A DNA stretch of 32,884 nt, taken from Nitrospiraceae bacterium (GTDB taxonomy: Bacteria > Nitrospirota > Nitrospiria > Nitrospirales > UBA8639). The stretch is from positions 946 through 33,829 of the forward strand of contig DOFS01000365.1 in assembly GCA_003523945.1 (NCBI GenBank), written 5' to 3'. This document shows positions 1 to 9,100 of this stretch, piece by piece. The position numbers and the translations under genes were made by a program. The notes below the pieces were generated by a model that worked only from the letters and a program-made list of their open reading frames with translations, did not search any database and had not been told where the DNA came from. Every line of letters starts with the position of its first letter. Positions within the stretch are counted from its first letter, which is position 1.

Positions 1-217
1 TTCGTTAGGCATCTTTCTGGATTCGTTCACTTTGCTTTCATCTTGTCAAACCCATCAAATTCAATTCTTTTACTTCACTCCTGTTATCCAGAAATGGCTT
101 TATTGGGCATAGTTGATTGGGCAAAAACACCAATGGTGTCTTTTGGGATCTTAGATGGAATGATGGAGAATTTAAAAAAATGAAACCTGATTTTTGGTAG
201 GCCTGAGTCCAAAAAGA

Positions 218-1231
218 TTAATCTGACTGGGCTCGCTCGATAGAAAGCGCCCTATTGTTTGGCAAAATACGGGCCTTAATCTTATCCCCAAACTTAAAGG
301 ATTCGGACAGGACTGTTTGAGAAGTGACTTCTATTCGAATCTCTCCTTGCTCTCCTCTAAGTATATAAAAGTCTCCATCAATCATTAAGATTTCCGACAC
401 AACTGTACGAATTTTTGGAGAAGCCTTAGATTCTGTTGGCGAGGAATCCTTATTGGAGGTCGAAGATTCTGATTCTGAGGAAGTCTCCACGGGAGGCGCA
501 GTCGGCGTGGAGAGCAGAGGGCCTTTTTCTAAAAGAACCCCGGGAGATTCACCAGGAGTCGCACGAACAATGGATAAGGCCTGATCTTGTGGCGTAATCC
601 GCGCTTTGATCCGGTCCCCAAACTTAAAGGACTCAGATAATTGAGTTTTGGGCGTCACTTCAATTTGAATTTCTCCATAGTCACCTCGGATGATATAGAA
701 ATTACCATCCACCATTAAGAGGTCGGCAATAATGGTCCGCACATTCGGGGCAGTTGCTGGAGTAGAAGGTACTGATTTTTTAGGCGGCGGCAATGACGAA
801 GAAGGGCTTGGGGTTGGGATGGAAGGCGCGGTGCTGGGAGCTTGACTTGTTGTACCAATAGTTTCACCTGGTTGAGCTCTCGTGATGGCAATAGCTTCAT
901 CGTTAGGTAAAAGGATCGCTTTAATGCGATCGCCAAAGGTAAAAGATTCCGATAGTTGAGTTTCCGGGGTGACTTCAATTCGAACTTCTCCACGGTCACC
1001 ACGTATCACATAAAACGCTCCATCGATCATGAGGAGGTCCGCCACAACGGTTCTGGTCTTTGCGGAAGGGGATAGTTGCGAAGGGTCCTGAGCCAACCTT
1101 GCTCCATTATCTTCCGCGGCTTTTGTAAGGAGAGGTTGCGCGAATAGCACTCCTAGGCAGACTATAAATCTCAAAAACGATCGAAAACCTTTTTGGAAAG
1201 ACATTGAAAGAGAAAGGTCCAAGGGATTCAT
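218..1231 (-). CDS. Secreted protein with three copies of a ~65-residue domain
   Basis: The 337-residue product begins with an apparent signal peptide: a basic stretch, then a hydrophobic run at about residues 20-36 ending near TKAAED. The mature part holds three close copies of one domain at about residues 59-123, 164-228 and 274-335. Each copy reads roughly R-T-V/I-V/I-x-D/E-h-L-M-I/V-D-G-x-F-Y-I, then R-G, then I-E-V-T, then L-S-E-S-F-x-F-G-D-x-I-K-A. Linkers rich in Pro, Ser and Thr separate them. The alternating pattern suggests a small beta-barrel fold, similar to short exported 'GxFYVVxxxxGxEVRL' proteins common in Nitrospira-type genomes (from memory). A role as a periplasmic or surface ligand-binding protein is inference only. 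Met10 is an alternative start; neither Met has a clear ribosome binding site. The gene lies 34 bp downstream of a tRNA gene on the same strand. Confidence 0.75.
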   Translation of the reverse strand: MNPLDLSLSMSFQKGFRSFLRFIVCLGVLFAQPLLTKAAEDNGARLAQDPSQLSPSAKTRTVVADLLMIDGAFYVIRGDRGEVRIEVTPETQLSESFTFGDRIKAILLPNDEAIAITRAQPGETIGTTSQAPSTAPSIPTPSPSSSLPPPKKSVPSTPATAPNVRTIIADLLMVDGNFYIIRGDYGEIQIEVTPKTQLSESFKFGDRIKARITPQDQALSIVRATPGESPGVLLEKGPLLSTPTAPPVETSSESESSTSNKDSSPTESKASPKIRTVVSEILMIDGDFYILRGEQGEIRIEVTSQTVLSESFKFGDKIKARILPNNRALSIERAQSD

Positions 1232-1265
1232 GCGAATAGGCGAGAAGGTGAAGTGTTTGTATTCG

Positions 1266-1341
1266 TGGTGCCGAGGCGCAGAATCGAACTGCGGACACCA
1301 GCCTTTTCAGGGCTGTGCTCTACCAACTGAGCTACCTCGGC
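1266..1341 (-). tRNA. tRNA-Phe (anticodon GAA)
   Basis: The minus strand folds into a complete 76-nt cloverleaf. The acceptor stem GCCGAGG pairs with CCTCGGC. The D arm is GCTC-AGTTGGTA-GAGC. The anticodon arm is CAGCC-CTGAAAA-GGCTG, with GAA in the loop (plus-strand positions 1306-1308). The variable loop is GTGTC. The T arm is CGCAG-TTCGATT-CTGCG. The discriminator A and a CCA tail are encoded in the DNA. All stems pair without mismatch. The gene stands alone on the same strand as both flanking protein genes. Confidence 0.97.
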
Positions 1342-1447
1342 ACACTCGTAGAACCACTGAATCCGACCCGTTTTTATAACATAAAGGCTTCTTCATTTTC
1401 CAATCAATTTCGTCAAATTTTTCCTGTTCGGAGTACTCCTGGGTTTG

Positions 1448-1467
1448 GGGAAACCTTTAGGTTTCCC
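1448..1467 (-). terminator. Stem-loop downstream of the 1525-2007 gene
   Basis: A perfect 8-bp inverted repeat, GGGAAACC-TTTA-GGTTTCCC, lies 57 bp past the stop codon of the gene ending at 1525. A second perfect palindrome, GGAGTACTCC, sits beside it at 1430-1439. Neither is followed by a T-run on the minus strand, so this is not a textbook intrinsic terminator. It may stabilise a 3' end or separate the gene from the tRNA downstream. Confidence 0.35.
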
Positions 1468-1524
1468 TGACCTTGTTTTCGAAAGCTACAGGGGCTTTGG
1501 TGTATGGAGAGGGACGCTGCGTTG

Positions 1525-2007
1525 CTACCAGGTGAAGCGGAGAAATCCGCCATTGTAATCTGGGGTAGTGATTGATGGAGGAAGAAGAAGCGGTTGTTCC
1601 GGCTTTAGGTCCAGTCCCCTTGGCAGTAGACTCTCTGAGGGGATGACGGATTGAAAAGCCTGAAAGCTATGCATTTCGACTCCTAATTCAATGCCTGGTA
1701 ATTTCCCGGGAGACTTTAAGTGGAGCAGGGGGTTGTTTTGCGATTGAAATCGGCTTTTTTGGAAATGGTACTGGGAAAAGGTTTCTCCCAATAATCTTTT
1801 TTCCCAACCTTGGGGGTTTTGTAGGTCGAGAAACCTCTTCATAATTGGCCGGTTTTTTGGTTTTGGATCACCAGCGGTCAATACTTCTTCCGCCTTAATA
1901 GCCGCCTCAGCCTTCCAATTATCCAATGGGCTGAGAACAATCCAGGCACTGAAGCAGATAAAGGTCAACCCCAGGGATGAAAGGGTGGATATTTCTTTTG
2001 TCAACAC
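1525..2007 (-). CDS. Small membrane-anchored or exported hypothetical protein
   Basis: I do not recognise this protein. The frame is open from a TTG at 2040, but the best start is GTG at 2007: the minus strand has GAGAGGAG ending 7 nt upstream of it, a strong ribosome binding site. TTG at 2004 is also possible. From 2007 the product is about 160 residues. It starts with a short polar segment, then a hydrophobic stretch (STLSSLGLTFICFSAWIVL) that would act as a signal peptide or membrane anchor. The rest is polar and rich in Pro, Leu and Gln, with no cysteine motif or recognisable domain. It ends in an aromatic Phe-Thr-Trp. The gene is flanked by a 670-bp gene-free region upstream and by stem-loops downstream, so it is probably monocistronic. 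Its function is unknown. Confidence 0.55.
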   Translation of the reverse strand: MLTKEISTLSSLGLTFICFSAWIVLSPLDNWKAEAAIKAEEVLTAGDPKPKNRPIMKRFLDLQNPQGWEKRLLGETFSQYHFQKSRFQSQNNPLLHLKSPGKLPGIELGVEMHSFQAFQSVIPSESLLPRGLDLKPEQPLLLPPSITTPDYNGGFLRFTW

Positions 2008-2040
2008 GATGAGACTCCTCTCCTCTCTTTTTGGGTACAA

Positions 2041-2678
2041 ACATATTTTACCATAAGACCTGGGCCGTGGTGCTTAGATCTATCTGCTGGTTCTTGTATT
2101 CAAGTAGACACCTTTTTCATGAGTAATTGTACGCTAGCCGCCAAGCAATCTTTACCGATAACTTTCATCTTTAAATCCTCGGATTCGGACAATTCCGACT
2201 CCCTAAGGCTAATCTCTGGACTAATTGGGAAAAAGTGATTCATCCGTTTTTTCCGAATAAAAACCACCAGTATCCTGCCATTTCCAAGAAAAGAGGAAGC
2301 CTGCTATCCCATAACCTTTTAAGAGATTCTATCTGAATACCAAATAACTCCGGTATTCCGCTCGCACTCTCTCTTATTTCTCCGTTTGCCCTCCTTATTC
2401 GTTCTCTTACGGGGAGCAAGAGTGAGATGAAAGGGGTTTGCTCTACAAACAAGGGGAGTTGCCTGTGGAGCAACCTCGACGGTATGTGTAAACAGAAGCA
2501 AGTGGTTGATTGATATTTTTAGATATTCGATTACGCGGTGCGCGATGTTGGTTCATCAAGACGCTATTGAGCGCCGGCTCCAATCCACCTTTCCTTGACG
2601 GTTTTTGTGACTGCCAGGTATTCTCAGCTCTATTCTGCCCATAATCATTGTCACCTCATTTATCCGCCATAAGCTTCT
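2041..2678. other. Gene-free region between the 1525-2007 gene and proA
   Basis: This is the divergent upstream region of the small hypothetical gene (minus) and proA (plus), so promoters for both should lie here. I found no convincing -35/-10 pair for either. Short minus-strand frames at 2240-2473 and 2319-2501 overlap each other in different frames and have no recognisable content or start signal, so I treat them as chance. A small imperfect palindrome, TTGAGC-GCCG-GCTCCAA, is at about 2566-2582, roughly 100 bp before the proA start. Nothing else is apparent. Confidence 0.5.
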
Positions 2679-4022
2679 ATGACTATTGGAAAACATAAGA
2701 CTATGCAAACTGATGAATCTCAAAATGATCTTAAAGTTGCAGGAGAAGAGAAAGAAGAGCAAGAGATCTCCCCCGAGGATTACCTGAAGCCATTACTTCA
2801 ACGAGCCAAACAGGCTGCCCGTCCATTGAGTGGATTGATTGCCATGAAAAAGAATGCAGCCTTAATGGCCATGGCTGATGGGTTAGAGGCGGGAAAAGAA
2901 GCGATCCTCGAGGCCAACGAAGAAGATCTTTCAGCAATTGAAGGGGATTCCTCACTAGCGGCTATGGCGGATCGACTTCGCTTGACGCCAGACAGAATTG
3001 CCGAAATGGCGACTCACATTCGCGAGATTGCGCAATTACGGGATCCTGTTGGTGAATCGATGGGGTTCTGGCAACGACCTAATGGGATGAAAGTCGGTCG
3101 AGTGCGTGTGCCGATTGGGGTGATTGGGATCATTTATGAATCACGCCCCAATGTGACCGTTGATGCGGCGGCCCTTTGTCTCAAATCCGGCAATGTGTGC
3201 GTACTGCGAGGAGGGTCCGAGGCGCACCATTCCAATCTGGCTCTTGCGAAGATTCTTGGGGAGGCGGTCCAAAAGGCTGGAATTCCAGAAGGGGCAATTA
3301 CCTTTATCGACAAGACTGACCGCGATGTAGTCCTTGCTCTGCTCAAAAGCAACCAGTTTGTTGATCTCATCATCCCTCGTGGGGGGGATGCGTTGATGGA
3401 GACGGTGACTCGGCACGCCACCATCCCCGTGATTAAGCACGACAAAGGAGTGTGCCATATTTATGTGGATTCGGATGTAGATCTGGCCATGGCCCAGCGA
3501 ATCAGTTTTAACGCCAAGACTCAGCGTTCCTCGACCTGTAACAGCATGGAAACCCTTTTGGTGCATGAAAAAGTGGCCAAAAAGTTCCTGCCGCCCTTGG
3601 CGGAGGAATATGACCAAGCAGGGGTCGAGATCCGGGGATGTCCCAAAACCTGCCAGATTCTTTCTCAGGCCAAACCTGCTCAAGAAGACGATTTCGGAAA
3701 AGAATTTTTATCCCTAATTGTAGCGATCAAAGTGGTAAAGGATATGGAGGGCGCCATGGACCATATCCACCAATATGGTTCCCGCCATACGGACTCTATT
3801 TTGACCAATGATTATGATCGGGCTCTACGCTTTTTGCGAGAGGTGGATTCCAGTACGGTGATGGTGAATGCCTCGACGCGCCTGAACGATGGATATGAGT
3901 TTGGGTTGGGAGCCGAAATTGGCATTAGTACGACCCGTATCCATGCTCGGGGTCCTATGGGTTTAGAAGATTTAACCTGTTCGAAATATGTTGTATACGG
4001 GTCTGGTCAAATCCGGGAGTAA
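2679..4022 (+). CDS. proA: Glutamate-5-semialdehyde dehydrogenase (gamma-glutamyl phosphate reductase)
   Basis: This is the cytosolic enzyme of proline biosynthesis that reduces gamma-glutamyl phosphate to glutamate-5-semialdehyde with NADPH. The 447-residue product carries the family hallmarks: PIGVIGIIYESRPNVTVDAA, SGNVCVLRGGSEA, the catalytic-cysteine motif QRSSTCNSMETLLVH (Cys at residue 287 from this start), and the C-terminal signature around NASTRLNDGYEFGLGAEIG and HARGPMGLEDLT. It is about 30 residues longer than typical ProA at the N-terminus, where an acidic low-complexity segment (EEKEEQEISPED) precedes the conserved start. ATG at 2703 is an alternative start; neither has a clear ribosome binding site. 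The usual partner proB is not adjacent. The next gene on the same strand begins 109 bp downstream. Confidence 0.97.
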   Translation: MTIGKHKTMQTDESQNDLKVAGEEKEEQEISPEDYLKPLLQRAKQAARPLSGLIAMKKNAALMAMADGLEAGKEAILEANEEDLSAIEGDSSLAAMADRLRLTPDRIAEMATHIREIAQLRDPVGESMGFWQRPNGMKVGRVRVPIGVIGIIYESRPNVTVDAAALCLKSGNVCVLRGGSEAHHSNLALAKILGEAVQKAGIPEGAITFIDKTDRDVVLALLKSNQFVDLIIPRGGDALMETVTRHATIPVIKHDKGVCHIYVDSDVDLAMAQRISFNAKTQRSSTCNSMETLLVHEKVAKKFLPPLAEEYDQAGVEIRGCPKTCQILSQAKPAQEDDFGKEFLSLIVAIKVVKDMEGAMDHIHQYGSRHTDSILTNDYDRALRFLREVDSSTVMVNASTRLNDGYEFGLGAEIGISTTRIHARGPMGLEDLTCSKYVVYGSGQIRE

Positions 4023-4131
4023 GTGCTCGATCGGTTCGATGTCGTGTTACTCAAAAAAAAATTCCGACAACGATCTCATCTCTGGGTGTTGTCCGAGGCT
4101 ATCTGCCTTCTGAGCTATCCCATCCCTTATT

Positions 4132-5904
4132 ATGAACATTCAAAATGTGCTGGATCATCCTCAAGCCTTACGGTTTCCTGCCAATCAAATTTATAGACAC
4201 ACATGGGAATCGGCGGGGGGACGGATCGTAGAACAGCCCACGGGTCATTGTGTGTTGTATGGCAACCATGGACAACGAATTCTCCTGGCAGATCCGGAGG
4301 GAAGTCCTCTTCATGAATGTTTGTGGGAGCCCAAGCCAACGGGTGGAATTTCGCTGGTCTCTGCCCGCCTTCGGTTGGATTGGGGCCAGTGGATTGGGAT
4401 TAAACCGGAAGGATTAGTCAATTCCATTTCCTTAGATCTATCTCGGCGGCCAGGCTGGGAACAGATCACGCAAGATGATCTGCGTCAGATGGCCGCTCGG
4501 TCCCTGGATTCCGACTTGGAGATGGTCAGGTTTTTTTATCGAGATGAGGATGTCGTCCTTCATGGTAACGGACAAGCCACGATTCATCAGGTCAAAGACG
4601 CCTTTTATGTGTTGCCCAATGGATCGTTTCAAGAAGCCAGGTTCATGTCATGTATGAGTCGGATGGAATGGAGTCGAATTGATTACCTCCCGGTAGTGGA
4701 ATTGTTTTTATCCCTTTTGCCGGGAACCGGTAGCGCGACCTTTGAATTAATCCGAGGACTCTACGACGATCAAAACATCAATGGTACCCGTCCCTTGCAA
4801 TACAAGGGGATTCCCGTCTATCCATCCGAGGCCGCGTTTCGGCTCTTCAGCCTCTTTTTCACTCCATCCGTATCCTCCAGTCCCTCTCCTCTTGAAGTGT
4901 TTCTGAATGTTGAGCGATCGCATGAAGTCCGCTGGCTTCCCGCTACGAATTTTCCAGTTCGCTTTATGGATGAAGAGCAACATCTGTGCGTGACAGTCAG
5001 AAACCAGATGATCCAAAAAGTGACGTCGTGGGATGATCCGGCTGGCTTGTCGTATAACCGGATACATGAGGCAGGTTTGCCGTTGTCCGACAATCGGGGA
5101 GCAGGAGTCTCGGCGGGTCACTTGTGGTTGTTTGATGGCCCCGGACAAAAGAAGTTGACCATTCGACCATCCTGGCAGCTGTCCAAACCTAACCATTCGG
5201 TTTCCTGGAAGCCGCTCGCCAGCACCTGGCGTGACGGTTTTCCCGGGAAACCACCTATACTGACTCCACAGGAAGCCTTCTCTTCCGTTTTACTGTACCC
5301 CGATAAACCTGAAATGATTGGAGAAAAGGAAAGTCAACCTTTTGTTTTTGATTTTTTTGATGATTTTTTTGAGGAGCATCAGGATTTCTTTCGCTTACGA
5401 TCTCACGCCAAACGCGTCTTGCTTTCGCATTGCGAAGCGGGATTGAGTTCATGTCTTCAGTTCCAGGAAACTCAAATTCATACCATTTGGTACACATGGC
5501 CACAATTTGCGCAAAAACATGCCCAATTCATCTGGAATAGACTTGCTAGGATGGATCGTTTGGCGTGGTTTTCAAATTACCAATTGATTCCTATTGAGCC
5601 GACCATGTTGGAATCGTTGCCGGACACGTATGATTGGATCTATCTCTGGATTCCTTTTTCAGATTATTCAAATCCCTCCATGATTGGCCGTTGGGGGAAT
5701 TTTTTAAAGGCACATCTTTCTAGAGGAAGCGTGGCCTGTGTGGCCGGTCCTTCCGTTTTGGGAGAGAACCTGCAGAAAGAAGGCTTTCAAATTGTCCTTG
5801 CGGCCGCAGGAGACTCCATGCCCACATTCCGCATCCACCGAACGATTCTTCCCAATGGGTGGCTTAACCCTGATTTATGGATTTGGGTTATTCAAAACTT
5901 GTAA
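4132..5904 (+). CDS. Conserved-looking hypothetical protein, 590 residues
   Basis: I do not recognise this protein. The frame starts at the first ATG after an in-frame stop, without an obvious ribosome binding site. There is no signal peptide or clear transmembrane helix, so it is probably cytosolic. Trp and aromatic residues are frequent. A striking Phe/Asp/Glu run at residues 404-420 (FVFDFFDDFFEEHQDFF) divides the protein. The last ~170 residues alternate hydrophobic strands and helices, for example RVLLSHCEAGLSS, then YDWIYLWIPF, then SVACVAGPSVLG. That vaguely recalls a Rossmann-type methyltransferase domain that has lost its SAM-binding glycines; this is speculation. It follows proA by 109 bp, so co-transcription is possible. 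It converges on the NRPS locus and is probably not part of it. Confidence 0.75.
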   Translation: MNIQNVLDHPQALRFPANQIYRHTWESAGGRIVEQPTGHCVLYGNHGQRILLADPEGSPLHECLWEPKPTGGISLVSARLRLDWGQWIGIKPEGLVNSISLDLSRRPGWEQITQDDLRQMAARSLDSDLEMVRFFYRDEDVVLHGNGQATIHQVKDAFYVLPNGSFQEARFMSCMSRMEWSRIDYLPVVELFLSLLPGTGSATFELIRGLYDDQNINGTRPLQYKGIPVYPSEAAFRLFSLFFTPSVSSSPSPLEVFLNVERSHEVRWLPATNFPVRFMDEEQHLCVTVRNQMIQKVTSWDDPAGLSYNRIHEAGLPLSDNRGAGVSAGHLWLFDGPGQKKLTIRPSWQLSKPNHSVSWKPLASTWRDGFPGKPPILTPQEAFSSVLLYPDKPEMIGEKESQPFVFDFFDDFFEEHQDFFRLRSHAKRVLLSHCEAGLSSCLQFQETQIHTIWYTWPQFAQKHAQFIWNRLARMDRLAWFSNYQLIPIEPTMLESLPDTYDWIYLWIPFSDYSNPSMIGRWGNFLKAHLSRGSVACVAGPSVLGENLQKEGFQIVLAAAGDSMPTFRIHRTILPNGWLNPDLWIWVIQNL

Positions 5905-6139
5905 GGCTCTTCACCGGAAATGCTCCGAATGACACAAGGATGGAACCCCTTGCCGCAGAGCGTTAAGCATAATTTCCCAGGATTCCAGATGGAAATCAAT
6001 GCCCTCCGCCACTACTCTGCAGGCGATTGCTATTCTGCTTTTCATGGATAAATTCAGTTCCGGACGAGTTGTGAGTATTCTCCTGGACAATAAATCCACA
6101 CAAGTAGAGTTTTGATATGTCCTATGAGGACGTAGGGAT

Positions 6140-6155
6140 TGTGATTCTGATCACA
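6140..6155. promoter_or_regulatory. Perfect CRP-type palindrome TGTGA-N6-TCACA
   Basis: The sequence TGTGATTCTGATCACA matches the consensus for CRP-family regulators at all ten conserved bases. It sits between two converging gene ends, 235 bp past the stop at 5904 and 44 bp past the NRPS stop at 6199. It is therefore not in a normal promoter position for any gene called here. A small hairpin, GTCCT-ATG-AGGAC, lies just to its left at 6119-6131. Chance occurrence or a 3'-end structure are real alternatives. Confidence 0.3.
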
Positions 6156-6198
6156 TCCTGAAACCACCCCGTCAGCAAATGTAATCATCGCGCTTCAG

Positions 6199-9100
6199 TC
6201 ATAAATCTTTTTGGGCCTCTTCAAGTTGTTTCATTAAATGTTGAAAAAGTGGCTGAATATGCGGTCCCTCCTTGTATATCTCCATATGTTTACAAGGAAT
6301 GTCATACACCTGCACCTTCTCCCCACAGAGTTTACTCCAATATGATTCAAGGTTTTTTTGGGTTTGGAAGAGAGCAATCCGGCCAGGATAGTGCTGAGGG
6401 ATATATTGTTTAGCGGCCTGTTTGACCACACTCATAAGGTAAAAATGTCGGACAAATTTAGGCAGGGGATAACCTAATCCAAAGTACACCTTACAGATAA
6501 ATTTCTTGAATCTAATCGAGAAAGGGTTTATTAATTTCTGAAATCTCCACCGAAGAGCCGCCCATATTTTAGTGGAAATGGTATAGGGAATCGTCGTGAG
6601 ACCGGGAAAACTTTCATTCCCTCGTAGTTTAGCTGTGGGGACCAAATCCTTGAGGCGGGTTTTTCTGTTGGATGGTACCGTTTTTGGCAAAGGCGTTGTT
6701 GGATCGATTAAAGTAAGAAGGCCAACGGTCTCTCCCTGCTTGCGAAGTTGTTGCGCCATTTCAAACACAATTAACCCACCCACCGAATATCCTACCAAGT
6801 AATAAGGCCCCCTGGGCTGAACGGTGCGCATTTCTTTTACATAACGTGTCGCAATGTCTTCTACCGTTGTTTGAACGGCAGGTCTGCCATCATGGCCTTG
6901 ATGGATAAACATATATAAGGGTTGATCCGGATAATTTTTTATATATGGCTTGAAGCTTTTACCCAATAAAACATCAAAGATGGGCGGCTTAGACCCGCTA
7001 GATTGAATTGGCACCAAAAGAGAATGTTGGTTCTCTTCCCTTCCCTTTCCGATTCTGTCAGCCAACTGTTCAATCGTTTGAGTATGAAATATCAGGGGAA
7101 CGGGTATCTTCTTGTGAAGGGCTCGTTCCATTTCCGAACATAACCGAACTGCCATTAAGGATTCTCCGCCTAAGTCGAAAAAGTTATCGGTTATTCCGAT
7201 TCGCGGTCTCTCCAGGACGGTTTCCCAAATCTTGGTCAATTGGCTTTCCAAAGAATTCCGAGGAGCCACATACATTTCTTCCACTTGAGCGGATCGTTGG
7301 TCTTCGGCTGGAAGCTTGCGGCGGTCGACCTTTCCATTGGCGGTCAGTGGAAAGGCATCTAAGAGAATAAAAGCAGTAGGGACCATATATGAGGGCAATG
7401 ACCGGCTCAGAAAATCCCGGAACTCAGATATGTTAGGCGGCGGGCTACATTCAGGTACGATATAAGCTACTAGGCGTTTGTTTCCTACACTGTCTTCCCT
7501 GGGCAGAACAGCGGTGTCCCGAACGGCCGGGTGGGTGGTGAGAATCGATTCAATTTCGCCACACTCAATCCTGTACCCCCGGATTTTCACTTGATGATCC
7601 TTCCGGCTTAGGAAGGCGATCATTCGGTCATGTCTGTAACGGACATGGTCTCCACTCCGGTACAGCCTTGCTCCCGGTTCGAGACTGTAAGGATGCGGCC
7701 TAAAAGACTCTGCGGTCCAATCCGGTCGGCCTTGATATCCTCGCGCCAGTCCATGCCCACCGATCCAGAGTTCCCCCGCGACGCCCACAGGGACGAGTTG
7801 CTGTTGAGTATCAAACACATACGCTTGTGTTTGAGGAATGGGCCGGCCGATGGGAACGGCCTCACCGACATTTCCATCCTGAGGGACTGGAAAACAACAG
7901 GTGAAGGTCGTATTCTCGGTAGGGCCGTATCCATTAATCAGCTGACACGTTGGCAACTGTTTCACCATGCGTCTCACATGGCGGGGGGACAATACATCGC
8001 CGCCGGCCAGAAGGGTGTGCAGGGGACGGAAGGCCTGTAAGTTCCAATCTGCCAGCTGATGAAATAATCCAGCGGTTAACCATAAAAGCGTAATTTGATG
8101 ATCTTGTAAAAGGGCCCCAATGTCGTCAAACGATGGAAGCAGATTTGGGCCCAGGATGAGTCTGCCGCCTTGGGCGAGAGTAGCCCAGATTTCAAAGGTG
8201 GCAGCATCAAAGGCTGGGGAAGCCAACTGTAGGCAGACCGCGGGATCCGGCCAATTTAGATAAGTGGGACTTTGTACAAGGCGTACAATGTTCCGATGGG
8301 AAATCATCACTCCTTTCGGTTGCCCGGTCGAGCCAGAAGTATACATGACATAGGCCAGATTACCCGGTTGCAGGTCGGGAAGGGCAGTCTTATGGTTATG
8401 GCCTTTACAGAGGGAAGGGGGCCATTCCTCATCCACCGCCAGAATAGGAAAACTCTTTTCTCCGTCCACAGCTGCGATTGGGGGTAGACAGGTGGTGAGC
8501 TGACTCCGAAGGATAGCCGACGTTACTACCACTTCCACCTGGGCATCCTTGACCATATAGCGTAGACGATCAACAGGGATGGTGGGATCTAATGGCACAT
8601 AGGCTCCGCCGCTTTTGAGAATGCCCAGCATTACCACCATCATGGCCAGTGATCGCTCCGTGTAGATTCCCACCCGGACTTCCGTCCCGATCCCCTGTCC
8701 AATCAAATACTGCGCCAGGTGACTGGCTCGTTGATCGAGGGCTGCATAGGTAAGATGGTGGTTGCCCTCCTGTATCGCGACGGCATCAGGGGTGGCAATT
8801 GTTTGGGCTTCAACTAAATGATGAACGCAGGGTGAAAGTGGTTCTGATGGTCCGAGTGGGTTCCATTCGATAAGCAGTTGGTGGCTCTCAGCGGCGCTCA
8901 GCAACGGCAGGCGGTGCACGGCTTGTGTTGGGTCGGCCACCAGACCTTCCAAGAGTTTATGGAAATGGGTAGCCAGGTTTTTGATGGTGGCATACTTAAA
9001 GAGATCCGTATTGAATGTCACCGTGCCATGCACTTTCTCTCCTGTCGTCACAAGGTCGACCGAGAGATCGAATTTTGCGGTTTGCCTGGAAGAGGGAAGG

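Noticed and set aside
2240..2501. Two short minus-strand frames upstream of proA
   Set aside because: They overlap in different frames, lack ribosome binding sites and recognisable content, and are most likely chance.
3141..3683. 180-residue open frame antisense to proA
   Set aside because: It is fully covered by the well-conserved proA coding region, so it is a shadow.
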